Origin: Pseudomonas kermanshahensis
GTDB taxonomy: Bacteria; Pseudomonadota; Gammaproteobacteria; Pseudomonadales; Pseudomonadaceae
Assembly (NCBI RefSeq): GCF_014269205.2
Contig: NZ_JABWRY020000002.1
Location: 27,501 to 91,500 of the forward strand
Length of the DNA: 64,000 nt
Direction of reading: 5' to 3'
Every line of letters begins with the position of its first letter. Position 1 is the first letter of the stretch. Shown in pieces: positions 1 through 8,181 of this stretch. Position numbers and translations under genes: made by a program. The notes beneath the pieces were generated by a model, which saw nothing but the letters and a program-made list of their open reading frames with translations, was not told where the DNA came from and searched no databases.

Positions 1-458
1 GTGATCATCGAGCCCGGGTCGGAGCCGTGGTTAGGCTCGGTCAGACCAAAGCAGCCGATCCACTCACCCGTGGCGAGCTTGGGCAGGTACTTCTGCTTCT
101 GCGCCTCAGTGCCGAATTCGTTGATCGGTACCATCACCAGGGAAGACTGCACACTCATCATCGAGCGATAGCCAGAGTCGATCCGCTCGACCTCGCGAGC
201 GATCAGCCCGTAACACACATAATTAAGACCGCTGCCGCCATACTGCTCGGGGATGGTGGCACCCAGCAAACCGATTTCACCCATCTCGCGGAAGATCGCC
301 GGGTCGGTCTGCTCATGGCGGAAGGCTTCGAGCACGCGCGGCGCCAGCTTGTCCTGGGCGAACTGATAAGCGCTGTCACGCACCATGCGCTCTTCTTCAG
401 TGAGCTGCTGATCGAGCAGCAGCGGATCGATCCAGTTGAAGCTTGCTTTACCGGCCAT
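1..458 (-). CDS. gcdH: Glutaryl-CoA dehydrogenase, N-terminal part (runs off the left edge)
   Basis: FAD-dependent oxidative decarboxylation of glutaryl-CoA to crotonyl-CoA in the lysine/glutarate degradation route, cytoplasmic. The reverse strand reads from an ATG at 458 preceded by a GAGGA ribosome site and stays open to base 1 (152 codons). The visible part is the acyl-CoA dehydrogenase N-terminal helical domain: it contains [17 protein letters not shown] near the start, the [13 protein letters not shown] segment, and ends in [16 protein letters not shown], the substrate/FAD-binding stretch of this family. Divergent from the LysR gene at 621, the usual gcdR partner. The C-terminal catalytic part lies outside the window, so the specific name rests on context and the N-terminal match. 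Confidence 0.9.
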   Translation of the reverse strand, partial: MAGKASFNWIDPLLLDQQLTEEERMVRDSAYQFAQDKLAPRVLEAFRHEQTDPAIFREMGEIGLLGATIPEQYGGSGLNYVCYGLIAREVERIDSGYRSMMSVQSSLVMVPINEFGTEAQKQKYLPKLATGEWIGCFGLTEPNHGSDPGSMI

Positions 459-550
459 GAGCGAAATCCTCGAAAAGAGAGAGCAAATTCTTGTGCCCTT
501 GAGCCTAGGCCTGATCGGCCGTCGGGACAAACGAGGATTGCGCACGGATT

Positions 551-567
551 AGTGATAATTTGTCACT
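551..567. promoter_or_regulatory. LysR-type operator between gcdH and gcdR
   Basis: Inverted repeat AGTGA-TAATTTG-TCACT with perfect 5-bp arms. It contains the LysR-family T-N11-A core (T553 to A565). It sits in the 162-bp divergent promoter region, about 54 bp before the gcdR start, where an LTTR controlling itself and its divergent target would bind. Binding by GcdR is inferred. Confidence 0.55.
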
Positions 568-620
568 TCGTAAATCAGCAAAACGCCACATTGACAGCCT
601 TACAAGTGAGGTTGACGTAC

Positions 621-1523
621 ATGCGCCGCAAGATCCCCAGCACTGCCGCCCTGGTCTGTTTCGAGGCGGCGGCGCGTAACGAGAGCTTCACCAAGGCCGC
701 GCAAGAACTCGCGCTGACCCAGGGCGCCGTTTGTCGGCAGATCGGCGGCCTGGAGGCCTTCCTTAATGTGGAACTGTTTCGCCGCTCAAGGCGCGGGGTG
801 AAGCTGACCGAGGCTGGCCTTTCCTACAGCCGCCAGGTTGCCGCGCAGCTGGATGCGGTAGAGCGCGATACCTTGTCGGTCATGCGCCAGCAGGGCGCCA
901 ATGTGATCGAACTGGCCGTGGTACCCACCTTCGGCACCCAATGGCTGCTCCCCAGGCTCAAGGACTTCCAGCAGCGCCACCCCGACGTCACCGTCAACCT
1001 GACCAACCGCACCCGGCCATTTCTGTTTGCCGACACAGCCTTTGATGCAGCCATCTATTTCGGCGATGCCGACTGGTCCGGCACCCAGTCGCATAGGCTG
1101 ATGGGCGAGAACCCTGTCCCCGTTTGCAGCCCGGCGTTGCTGGACGGGCAGGGCATGCTAGACGCCCGCCGCATTGCGCAACTGCCCTTGCTGCAGCAGA
1201 CCACGCGCCCCTATGCCTGGCGGCAATGGTTCGGCGGCCTGGGCATGAACGTGGAGCGCGACATGACAGGCCCACGCTATGAACTATTCTCGATGCTCGC
1301 GCAGGCGGCGATGCACGAAATGGGGATCGCGCTGATCCCCCCCTTTCTAATCCAGCGGGAGTTGCAGGAGGGTAGGTTGGTGGTCGCTAACAGGCATGCC
1401 CTGAGCAGTGACAAGGCCTACTATCTGATGATTCCCGAGCGCAAAGTGGAGTCTGCCTCGCTACGGGCTTTCCGCGACTGGCTGGTAGCACAAGCGCAGG
1501 CTTACACCACCGCCTCTGCCTAG
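621..1523 (+). CDS. gcdR: LysR-family regulator of glutarate catabolism
   Basis: 300-residue LysR-type regulator (LTTR). Residues 5-64 form the winged helix-turn-helix (STAALVCFEAAARNESFTKA, then a QGAVCRQI recognition helix); residues from about 90 form the effector-binding domain (VVPTFGTQWLLPRL, typical of the GcvA-like subgroup). The frame is open far upstream of the start, but the homologous N-terminus begins at the ATG at 621, so that start is preferred. Divergent from gcdH, so its likely role is control of glutaryl-CoA dehydrogenase. The effector (glutarate or glutaryl-CoA) is inferred from the neighbour. Confidence 0.88.
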   Translation: MRRKIPSTAALVCFEAAARNESFTKAAQELALTQGAVCRQIGGLEAFLNVELFRRSRRGVKLTEAGLSYSRQVAAQLDAVERDTLSVMRQQGANVIELAVVPTFGTQWLLPRLKDFQQRHPDVTVNLTNRTRPFLFADTAFDAAIYFGDADWSGTQSHRLMGENPVPVCSPALLDGQGMLDARRIAQLPLLQQTTRPYAWRQWFGGLGMNVERDMTGPRYELFSMLAQAAMHEMGIALIPPFLIQRELQEGRLVVANRHALSSDKAYYLMIPERKVESASLRAFRDWLVAQAQAYTTASA

Positions 1524-1610
1524 TCGCAGCCAATCAACCTGACTTCGTAGTCAATTATTTTAAACACCTACAGATATATGTATTTGTCGCATATTCGAAA
1601 ACTGTTACGC

Positions 1611-1707
1611 AAGCCTGAAAATCCCGTTTAACCCTGCTGACTGCGCGGCTTTCAGGCTTAAATTGCGACATTGAGCGAACCGTAAGCGAAATACCGCAAT
1701 TTTTTTT
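1611..1707 (+). other. Two adjacent hairpins ending in a T8 run (terminator or candidate small RNA 3' end)
   Basis: The 428-bp gap between gcdR and pntAA holds a perfect 10-bp stem AAGCCTGAAA (1611-1620) / TTTCAGGCTT (1650-1659). A second stem AAATTGCG (1660-1667) / CGCAATTT (1695-1702) follows directly and runs into eight T residues (1700-1707). This can end gcdR transcription or be the 3' part of an independent small RNA. The rest of the gap (1708-1951) shows an imperfect palindrome around AGTTTTAACT (1792-1801) and the pntAA ribosome site, with no convincing ORF. Confidence 0.4.
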
Positions 1708-1951
1708 AGTTTTATCTCCTAATCTCCCAATGGCCCATGGTTGACGGGCTGCAACCGAAGGCTTGCGACATACGGTCACAGGGTGACTTGTAGTTTTAAC
1801 TTCGTTTCGCTCCAGAACCGGTTGAAGCCCCTTGGGTTCATCTGCAAAATGCCTGGCCCGCCTAGGATTCGGCGGGTTGGACCGCACCAGCGCACCAGCC
1901 GAAGTACGCTGGCTTCAACAAAGACAAAAGGTCACCGCAGGAGACATAGTC

Positions 1952-3073
1952 GTGCACATTGGTGTTCCTCTCGAGACGCAGACGGGTGAGACAAGGGTCG
2001 CCGCGACCCCTGAAACCATCAAAAAACTGGTTGCCCAGGGCCATCAGGTCACCGTCCAACGGGGGGCAGGGCTAAACGCCAGCATTCCGGACAGTGCCTA
2101 TGAGGCTGTGGGTGCCTCCCTGGGTACCGCCGCCGATGCCTACGGCGCGCAACTGGTACTTAAAGTAGTCGCGCCCAGCGACCAGGAGATGGCGCTGATC
2201 AACAGCGGCAGCCTGCTGGTGGGCATGCTCAACCCGTTCAACAGTGAACTGATTGGCAAGATGGCCGAGCGCGGTATCACCGCCTTCGCCCTCGAAGCAG
2301 CGCCGCGTACCTCGCGGGCACAAAGCCTCGATGTGCTGTCGTCCCAGGCCAACATCGCCGGTTACAAGGCGGTGCTGCTGGCAGCGCACTACTACCCTCG
2401 CTTCATGCCCATGCTGATGACGGCCGCCGGTACCGTGAAGGCTGCCCGCGTGCTGATCCTCGGTGCAGGCGTTGCAGGCCTGCAGGCCATTGCTACCGCC
2501 AAGCGCATGGGTGCCGTGATAGAGGCGTCGGATGTACGCCCCGCCGTCAAAGAGCAGATCGAATCGCTGGGCGCCAAGTTCATCGACGTGCCTTACGAAA
2601 CCGATGAGGAACGTGAGTGCGCCGAGGGTGTTGGTGGCTATGCGCGGCCGATGCCGGCCAGCTGGATGCAGCGCCAGGCCCAGGCCGTACACGAACGCGC
2701 CAAGCAGGCCGACATCGTCATCACCACCGCACTGATCCCTGGCCGCAAGGCGCCGACCCTGCTCAGCGCCGAAACCGTCGCGCAGATGAAGCCTGGGTCG
2801 GTGGTCATCGACCTGGCCGCCGCCCAAGGCGGTAACTGCCCACTGACCGTCGCCGACCAGGTGGTGCAGGAAAACGGCGTAACCATCGTCGGCCCGACCA
2901 ACCTGCCTGCCCAGGTGGGGGCCGATGCATCGGCGCTGTACGCACGCAACCTGCTGGACTTCATGAAGCTGTTGTTCGACAAGGACAACGCGCTGGTCAT
3001 CAACCTCGAAGACGACATCGTCGCGGCCTGCCTCATGTGCCGCGATGGCCAAGTCGTCCGCAAGAACGGCTAA
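1952..3073 (+). CDS. pntAA: NAD(P) transhydrogenase subunit alpha part 1 (NAD-binding)
   Basis: Domain I of the proton-translocating transhydrogenase, which couples hydride transfer from NADH to NADP+ with proton entry. The start is taken as GTG at 1952 (VHIGVPLETQTGETRVAATP) because it follows GCAGGAGA at the right distance and gives 373 residues, the usual length; upstream codons in frame do not look coding. The dinucleotide-binding glycine motif LILGAGVAGLQAIATAKRMG is near residue 170. First of three tightly spaced genes (12 bp then 2 bp apart). Pseudomonads split the E. coli-type PntA into this soluble piece and the small membrane piece that follows. Confidence 0.95.
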   Translation: MHIGVPLETQTGETRVAATPETIKKLVAQGHQVTVQRGAGLNASIPDSAYEAVGASLGTAADAYGAQLVLKVVAPSDQEMALINSGSLLVGMLNPFNSELIGKMAERGITAFALEAAPRTSRAQSLDVLSSQANIAGYKAVLLAAHYYPRFMPMLMTAAGTVKAARVLILGAGVAGLQAIATAKRMGAVIEASDVRPAVKEQIESLGAKFIDVPYETDEERECAEGVGGYARPMPASWMQRQAQAVHERAKQADIVITTALIPGRKAPTLLSAETVAQMKPGSVVIDLAAAQGGNCPLTVADQVVQENGVTIVGPTNLPAQVGADASALYARNLLDFMKLLFDKDNALVINLEDDIVAACLMCRDGQVVRKNG

Positions 3074-3085
3074 GGAGCACGACAA

Positions 3086-3400
3086 ATGGAAGACATGCTG
3101 ATTTCCCATGGCATCTACAACCTGATCATTTTCGTGCTGGCCATCTATGTGGGCTACCACGTGGTGTGGAACGTCACCCCGGCGCTGCACACGCCGCTGA
3201 TGGCGGTCACCAACGCCATCTCGGCCATCGTCATCGTCGGTGCCATGCTGGCGGCGGCGCTGACCGTAACGCCCGCCGGCAAGCTGATGGGCACGCTGGC
3301 CGTGGCCTTGGCGGCGGTCAACGTGTTCGGTGGCTTCCTGGTCACCCGTCGCATGCTTGAGATGTTCAAGAAGAAAGCCAAGAACGAGGCGAAGAAGTAA
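3086..3400 (+). CDS. pntAB: NAD(P) transhydrogenase subunit alpha part 2 (membrane)
   Basis: 104-residue inner-membrane protein that supplies the alpha-side helices of the transhydrogenase proton channel. About three or four hydrophobic segments are visible (YNLIIFVLAIYVGYHVVW, AISAIVIVGAMLAAALTV, LAVALAAVNVFGGFLV) and a lysine-rich cytoplasmic end (MFKKKAKNEAKK). AAGGAGCAC lies just upstream of its ATG. It follows pntAA by 12 bp and precedes pntB by 2 bp, which indicates one transcript and stoichiometric translation. Confidence 0.95.
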   Translation: MEDMLISHGIYNLIIFVLAIYVGYHVVWNVTPALHTPLMAVTNAISAIVIVGAMLAAALTVTPAGKLMGTLAVALAAVNVFGGFLVTRRMLEMFKKKAKNEAKK

Positions 3401-3402
3401 GC

Positions 3403-4839
3403 ATGAGCATGAATCTGGTAACGCTTCTCTACCTGGTCGCCTCGATCTGCTTCATCCAGGCGCTCAAGGGCCTTTCGCACCCGACCACGTCACGCCGCGG
3501 CAACCTGTTCGGCATGATCGGCATGGGCTTGGCAATCGTCACCACGGTTGGCCTCATTTATAAGCTGGGCGCAGAACTGGCAACGGCCGGTATCGGCTAC
3601 GTGATCGTCGGCCTGCTGGTCGGTGGTACCGCCGGTTCGATCATGGCCAAGCGGGTCGAGATGACCAAGATGCCGGAACTGGTCGCCTTCATGCACAGCA
3701 TGATCGGCCTGGCCGCGGTGTTCATCGCCATTGCCGCCGTGCTGGAGCCGCAGTCGATGGGCATCGTCGCCAGCATCAGCGACCCGATCCCGACGGGTAA
3801 CCGCCTGGAACTGTTCCTCGGCGCGGCAATTGGTGCCATCACCTTCTCCGGTTCCGTGATCGCCTTCGGCAAGCTGTCGGGCAAGTACAAGTTTCGCCTG
3901 TTCCAAGGCGCACCGGTACAGTTCGCCGGCCAGCACAAGCTGAACCTGATCCTGGGCCTGACCACCATCGCCCTGGGCCTGCTGTTCACCTTCACCGGCC
4001 ACTACAGTGCCTTTACCCTGATGCTGGTTCTGGCCTTCATCATGGGCGTGCTGATCATTATTCCGATCGGTGGCGCGGACATGCCGGTGGTGGTGTCGAT
4101 GCTCAACAGCTATTCGGGCTGGGCAGCAGCGGGTATCGGCTTCTCGCTGAACAACTCGATGCTGATCATCGCAGGCTCGCTGGTCGGCTCCAGCGGTGCC
4201 ATCCTCTCGTACATCATGTGCAAGGCGATGAACCGTTCGTTCTTCAATGTCATCCTCGGCGGCTTCGGCGGCGCGACCGATGCCGGTGGCCCCGCAGGCA
4301 CCCAGGAAGCTCGCCCGGTAAAATCGGGTTCGGCCGACGACGCTACCTTCCTGCTCAGCAATGCCGACACGGTAATCATCGTGCCGGGTTACGGCCTGGC
4401 AGTCGCCCGTGCCCAGCACGCGCTGAAGGAGCTGACCGAGAAGCTGACCCACAACGGTGTGACCGTGAAGTATGCGATCCACCCGGTGGCAGGCCGCATG
4501 CCGGGGCACATGAACGTGTTGCTGGCCGAAGCCGAAGTGCCGTACGACCAGGTGTTCGAGATGGACGACATCAACGCCGAATTCGGCCAGGCCGACGTGG
4601 TACTGGTGTTGGGCGCCAACGATGTGGTCAACCCGGCAGCGAAAAACGATCCCAAGTCGCCGATTGCCGGCATGCCGATCCTGGAAGCGTTCAAGGCCAA
4701 GACCATCATCGTCAACAAGCGCTCCATGGCCAGCGGCTATGCAGGCCTGGACAACGAACTGTTCTACCTGGACAAGACCATGATGGTATTCGGTGATGCC
4801 AAGAAGGTAATCGAGGATATGGTCAAAGCCGTGGAGTAA
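3403..4839 (+). CDS. pntB: NAD(P) transhydrogenase subunit beta
   Basis: 478 residues, the normal size. The N-terminal two thirds are transmembrane helices of the proton channel (domain II). The C-terminal part from about residue 300 is the NADP-binding domain III, with VIIVPGYGLAVARAQHAL (glycine-rich NADP loop), HPVAGRMPGHMNVLLAEA and the KRSMASGYAGLDNELF segment typical of PntB. It completes the pntAA-AB-B operon and is followed by a factor-independent terminator. Role: NADPH supply and balancing against NADH. Confidence 0.96.
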   Translation: MSMNLVTLLYLVASICFIQALKGLSHPTTSRRGNLFGMIGMGLAIVTTVGLIYKLGAELATAGIGYVIVGLLVGGTAGSIMAKRVEMTKMPELVAFMHSMIGLAAVFIAIAAVLEPQSMGIVASISDPIPTGNRLELFLGAAIGAITFSGSVIAFGKLSGKYKFRLFQGAPVQFAGQHKLNLILGLTTIALGLLFTFTGHYSAFTLMLVLAFIMGVLIIIPIGGADMPVVVSMLNSYSGWAAAGIGFSLNNSMLIIAGSLVGSSGAILSYIMCKAMNRSFFNVILGGFGGATDAGGPAGTQEARPVKSGSADDATFLLSNADTVIIVPGYGLAVARAQHALKELTEKLTHNGVTVKYAIHPVAGRMPGHMNVLLAEAEVPYDQVFEMDDINAEFGQADVVLVLGANDVVNPAAKNDPKSPIAGMPILEAFKAKTIIVNKRSMASGYAGLDNELFYLDKTMMVFGDAKKVIEDMVKAVE

Positions 4840-4870
4840 CCCACTGGCTGCAAACCGTGCGCTATATAAG

Positions 4871-4900
4871 AAGCCCCGCCGAGAAATCTGCGGGGCTTTT
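4871..4900 (+). terminator. Rho-independent terminator of the pnt operon
   Basis: Stem AGCCCCGC (4872-4879) / GCGGGGCT (4890-4897) with a 10-nt loop, followed by TTT. It begins 32 bp after the pntB stop codon. Confidence 0.85.
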
Positions 4901-5026
4901 ACATTTGCCTGATCCAGATCAACGGCTCTACTTCCGGGCTTCTCATACGACCATGGTCGTGGGACGGCAACCGGCGAAATCTCTAGACTGCGCTCCAGTA
5001 GCTTCAGTAGCCTGAGATAACAATCC

Positions 5027-6520
5027 ATGTACCGTGATCGTATCCGCTTGTCCTCCCTGCACAGCAAGGTAATGAGTGCGGCTGATGCCGCTGGTCTGAT
5101 CGAGGACGGCATGACCGTCGGCATGAGCGGCTTCACCCGCGCCGGCGAAGCCAAGGCCGTACCCCATGCCCTGGCCGAACGTGCCAAGCAGTCGCCGCTG
5201 AAAATCAGCCTGATGACCGGCGCCAGCCTGGGCAATGACCTGGACAAGCAGCTGACCGAGGCCGGCGTGCTGGCTCGCCGCATGCCCTTCCAGGTCGACA
5301 GCACCCTGCGCAAGGCCATCAACGACGGCCAGGTGATGTTCATCGACCAGCACCTGTCGGAAACCGTCGAGCAATTGCGCAACCAGCAGCTCAAGCTGCC
5401 GGACATCGCCGTCATCGAAGCCGTGGCCATCACCGAACAAGGCCATATCGTGCCGACCACCTCGGTAGGCAACTCGGCCAGCTTCGCGATCTTCGCCAAG
5501 CAAGTGATCGTCGAGATCAACCTGTCGCACAACGCCAACCTCGAAGGCCTGCACGACATCTATATCCCGACCTACCGCCCAACCCGCACACCGATCCCGC
5601 TGGTCAAGGTCGATGATCGCATCGGCAGCACCGCCATCCCGATCGACCCGGCCAAGATCGTCGGTATCGTCATCAGCGACCAGCCGGACTCGCCATCCAC
5701 TGTATTGCCGCCGGACGACGAAACCCAGGGCATCGCCGACCACCTGATCAACTTCCTCAAGAAGGAAGTCGACGCTGGCCGCATGACCAACAAGCTCGGC
5801 CCACTGCAGGCCGGTATCGGCAGCATCGCCAACGCGGTGATGTGCGGCTTGATCGATTCGCCGTTCGAAGACCTGACTATGTACTCCGAAGTACTGCAGG
5901 ATTCGACCTTCGACCTGATCGACGCCGGCAAGCTGAGCTTCGCCTCCGGCAGCTCAATCACCCTGTCGACCCGCCGCAATGCCGATGTGTTCGGTAACCT
6001 GGAGCGCTACAAGGACAAGCTGGTGCTGCGCCCACAGGAGATCTCCAACCACCCAGAGGTGGTCCGTCGCCTGGGCATCATTGGTATCAACACCGCGCTG
6101 GAGTTCGATATCTACGGCAACGTCAACTCCACCCACGTGTGCGGCACGCGGATGATGAACGGCATCGGTGGTTCTGGCGATTTCGCCCGTAACGCGCACC
6201 TGGCCGTGTTCGTCACCAAGTCGATTGCCAAGGGTGGCGCGATTTCCAGCGTGGTGCCGATGGTCAGCCACGTCGACCACACCGAGCACGACGTCGACAT
6301 CCTGGTCACTGAGCAGGGGCTTGCAGACTTGCGCGGCCTTGCGCCACGCGAGCGTGCCCGGGCAATCATCGACAACTGTGTGCACCCGGATTACCGCGCA
6401 GCGCTGAACGACTACTTCGATCGCGCCTGCCAGCGCGGCGGCCATACGCCGCACATTCTGCGCGAAGCATTGAGCTGGCACGAAAACCTGGAAGAGACCG
6501 GGCGCATGCTCGCCAGCTGA
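5027..6520 (+). CDS. Acetyl-CoA hydrolase/transferase family: succinyl-CoA:acetate-type CoA-transferase
   Basis: 497 residues, matching the SCACT/AarC/YgfH subgroup that moves CoA between succinyl-CoA, acetate or propionate. Seen: N-terminal DGMTVGMSGFTRAGEAKAVP, the central VGNSASFAIFAKQVIVEIN segment, MYSEVLQDSTFDLIDAGKL holding the conserved glutamate that carries the CoA thioester in this family, and a C-terminal half with VVPMVSHVDHTEHDVDILVTEQGLADLRGL. Alone in its transcription unit, 187 bp after pntB and beyond that operon's terminator. The exact acyl donor and acceptor cannot be read from sequence. Annotation as acetyl-CoA hydrolase is common, but transferase is more likely. Confidence 0.85.
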   Translation: MYRDRIRLSSLHSKVMSAADAAGLIEDGMTVGMSGFTRAGEAKAVPHALAERAKQSPLKISLMTGASLGNDLDKQLTEAGVLARRMPFQVDSTLRKAINDGQVMFIDQHLSETVEQLRNQQLKLPDIAVIEAVAITEQGHIVPTTSVGNSASFAIFAKQVIVEINLSHNANLEGLHDIYIPTYRPTRTPIPLVKVDDRIGSTAIPIDPAKIVGIVISDQPDSPSTVLPPDDETQGIADHLINFLKKEVDAGRMTNKLGPLQAGIGSIANAVMCGLIDSPFEDLTMYSEVLQDSTFDLIDAGKLSFASGSSITLSTRRNADVFGNLERYKDKLVLRPQEISNHPEVVRRLGIIGINTALEFDIYGNVNSTHVCGTRMMNGIGGSGDFARNAHLAVFVTKSIAKGGAISSVVPMVSHVDHTEHDVDILVTEQGLADLRGLAPRERARAIIDNCVHPDYRAALNDYFDRACQRGGHTPHILREALSWHENLEETGRMLAS

Positions 6521-6678
6521 TACCCACACGCCTGTAGTTACACCGCTCCAAACAAGCCGCCTTCAGCGGGAACAGCGCGCGATTCGTCGTCAGCGCCGTG
6601 CCGGTTGAAGACGGTTTGCCGGCGATACGGCCGGTACAGTCAAAGCCCTCGCTCGATAACGTCTAAGCAAGCTACAAA

Positions 6679-6850
6679 ACTGTACTACTGTACTGGTATT
6701 TTTAGCTGACCCTCTGCTGACCACCTCTCCCTACCGAGCATTTTGCACCATATAAGTGCAGACCAGTACAGTTGCGCCTATTTCGAGTGCAACAGTAGGA
6801 TTACACAGTTAACTGAACCATCGTAATGCCGCAGAACTGTATCTACTGTT
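6679..6850. promoter_or_regulatory. Cluster of ACTGTACT-type repeats upstream of the DUF1127 gene
   Basis: The 406-bp gap 6521-6926 has no gene but several copies of one word: tandem ACTGTACT at 6679-6686 and 6687-6694 (extended TACTGTACTGGTA, 6686-6698), the inverted copy CCAGTACAGT at 6763-6772, a perfect palindrome CAGTTAACTG at 6806-6815 and a degenerate pair ACTGTATCTACTGTT at 6836-6850. An inverted copy of the 13-mer recurs at 7281-7293. Repeated, oppositely oriented short words of this composition suit a dimeric regulator; CTGTAC-type sites are known for MocR/GntR-family regulators, so that family is a guess. Confidence 0.5.
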
Positions 6851-6926
6851 ATGGACAAGAGAGGAGGATCATTGGCATCAGTTAAATCACTACCTAATCC
6901 CGCCATAAGCGGAAGGATGAAACATC

Positions 6927-7142
6927 ATGGAACGTACACTCAGTTCCGGTCTGGTTTTTGAAAGCAACGCCCAACAATCCAACGCTTCGATGCCTCTGCG
7001 CGCCCTGTCCACCCTGCTGTTGTGGCAGCGTCGCATGGCCAGCCGCCGTCAACTGGCTCGCCTGGACTCCCGCCTGCTGGCCGACGCCGGTATCAGCGAG
7101 TCGCAGCGTTACGAAGAGCTGAGCAAGCCTTTCTGGCGCTAA
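6927..7142 (+). CDS. DUF1127 (YjiS-like) small protein
   Basis: 71 residues. The C-terminal half carries the DUF1127 arginine-rich signature: LLLWQRRMASRRQLARLDSRLLADAGIS followed by a short tail. The N-terminal 25 residues are low-complexity and not conserved. GGAAGGATG lies 5' of the ATG. Short DUF1127 proteins of this kind have been linked to RNA turnover and phosphate or carbon metabolism in alphaproteobacteria; in pseudomonads the role is unknown. Single-gene unit with a long, repeat-filled promoter region and its own terminator, which suggests tightly controlled and probably strong expression. Confidence 0.85.
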   Translation: MERTLSSGLVFESNAQQSNASMPLRALSTLLLWQRRMASRRQLARLDSRLLADAGISESQRYEELSKPFWR

Positions 7143-7182
7143 GCTCCGGCTTGCCGGCTATGCCCGGCACCGCGAATTCCTA

Positions 7183-7215
7183 AACCCGTTGCAGGTGACT
7201 GCAGCGGGTTTTTTG
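7183..7215 (+). terminator. Terminator of the DUF1127 gene
   Basis: Stem AACCCG..GCAG (7183-7194) / CTGC..CGGGTT (7199-7210) with a GTGA loop and a small internal loop, followed by TTTTGTTTGT. Confidence 0.85.
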
Positions 7216-7250
7216 TTTGTACCCTACGTGCCAGAGCGGCTCTCAGCCAT

Positions 7251-7295
7251 ACAGGTACAGTTTCTTATAAAGCAAAAACATACCAGTACAGTACT
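7251..7295. promoter_or_regulatory. GGTACAGT/CCAGTACAGTACT repeats upstream of the DUF2388 cluster
   Basis: ACAGGTACAGTTT (7251-7263) and TACCAGTACAGTACT (7281-7295). The latter contains the exact reverse complement (7281-7293) of the 13-mer in front of the DUF1127 gene. The region 145-190 bp before the first DUF2388 start is therefore likely bound by the same factor. A small hairpin TCTGGT-AGAA-ACCAGA (7355-7370) lies between these sites and the gene. Confidence 0.5.
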
Positions 7296-7437
7296 AGGAA
7301 GGGCTGTTGATTAACATCCAGAAACATCGACGCGTGATACGCTTGGCTTAACAGTCTGGTAGAAACCAGATGTTGAAAAGTACCGAGACGCGCAGTGCGA
7401 GCGTCCGATTAGCAGAATCCCCTAGGAGTCCACGATC

Positions 7438-7755
7438 ATGTCCCTTAAACACCTGATTGGCGCCGCCCTGATGCTGAGCTTGGCCGGCACCGCCAGCGCC
7501 ACCAGCTTCGTCGTCACCACTGACGCAGTCGTGGGCGCTGTCGCTGCATCCACCGACGCCACCTCCGACGTATCGTCGTCGTTCCGCGACGACAAGATCG
7601 TCCAAGCCGCCCGTGACGATGCCGCCAGCTTCGTTGGCAGCCAAGGCGACATTCGCGGCGCCAAGCTGGAAAGCGCCTTCCTGCACATTCGCGCACAAAT
7701 GCCGACCCTGCAGGCTACCGACGCACAGCTGGCACAGGCCATCCTGGCCATCTGA
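7438..7755 (+). CDS. DUF2388 family secreted protein, first of three tandem paralogues
   Basis: 105 residues. Clear Sec signal peptide (MSLKHLIGAALMLSLAGTASA, cleavage near residue 21), so periplasmic or secreted. The mature part is about 84 residues with no cysteine. Shared family pattern near the C-terminus: K(I/V/L)V-x3-A-(R/H)DDAA(S/A)FV, G-D-I-R-G-A-x-L-E-x-A-F and a closing LA-x-AILA. AGGAGTCC ribosome site upstream. Function unknown; the family is mainly known from Pseudomonas, where tandem copies are typical. First gene after the shared repeat sites, in one apparent transcript with the next three genes. Confidence 0.85.
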   Translation: MSLKHLIGAALMLSLAGTASATSFVVTTDAVVGAVAASTDATSDVSSSFRDDKIVQAARDDAASFVGSQGDIRGAKLESAFLHIRAQMPTLQATDAQLAQAILAI

Positions 7756-7839
7756 CCTGCACTGAGCCCTGCGGCTGTACGGGTGCTCGCCCACAGCCGC
7801 AGGTGTCTTCACCCCCTCGTTCCCAGCCGTCAGAAGCCC

Positions 7840-8145
7840 ATGCGTTATCTGTTGCCGTTGTTGTTAGTCGCCGTTGGCATCCCCCTGAGCATGGCACCTG
7901 CCCATGCGTTGGACACCACCACGCAAAGCCTGGTCATCACAGGCTATGTCACCAGCCAAGTCACCACCGCGCCGTTCGACCGCAAACTGGTCAGTCAGGC
8001 CCGTGACGATGCTGCGGCATTCGTCGCCAGCGATGGCCTGATCCTCGGTGCGCGCCTGGAAGCGGCCTTCACCTCGCTGCGCCAGCACGGTGCCGCACAG
8101 GCTGTCGGCGACCTGGAACTGGCGCAGGCAATTCTCGTCCAATGA
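7840..8145 (+). CDS. DUF2388 family secreted protein, second paralogue
   Basis: 101 residues from the ATG at 7840 (MRYLLPLLLVAVGIPLSMAP...), chosen because it starts a proper signal peptide ending at AHA (about residue 22); upstream in-frame codons are not signal-like. The mature part has the same RDDAAAFVASDG and GARLEAAFTSLR blocks, but a diverged tail (LAQAILVQ) and a replaced segment where the first paralogue has DIRGAK. 84 bp after the first copy and 36 bp before the third. Function unknown. Confidence 0.82.
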   Translation: MRYLLPLLLVAVGIPLSMAPAHALDTTTQSLVITGYVTSQVTTAPFDRKLVSQARDDAAAFVASDGLILGARLEAAFTSLRQHGAAQAVGDLELAQAILVQ

Positions 8146-8181
8146 CTACACCTGACTCCCTGTATTTTCCGGAGATGCTCC

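Noticed and set aside
1832..1951. N-terminal extension of PntAA
   Set aside because: The residues before VHIGVPLE have no homology-like features, and the GTG at 1952 has the ribosome site.
3490..5559. 689-residue open frame antisense to pntB
   Set aside because: High-GC shadow of the third codon positions; low-complexity His/Arg/Gln composition, no ribosome site, and pntB is certain.
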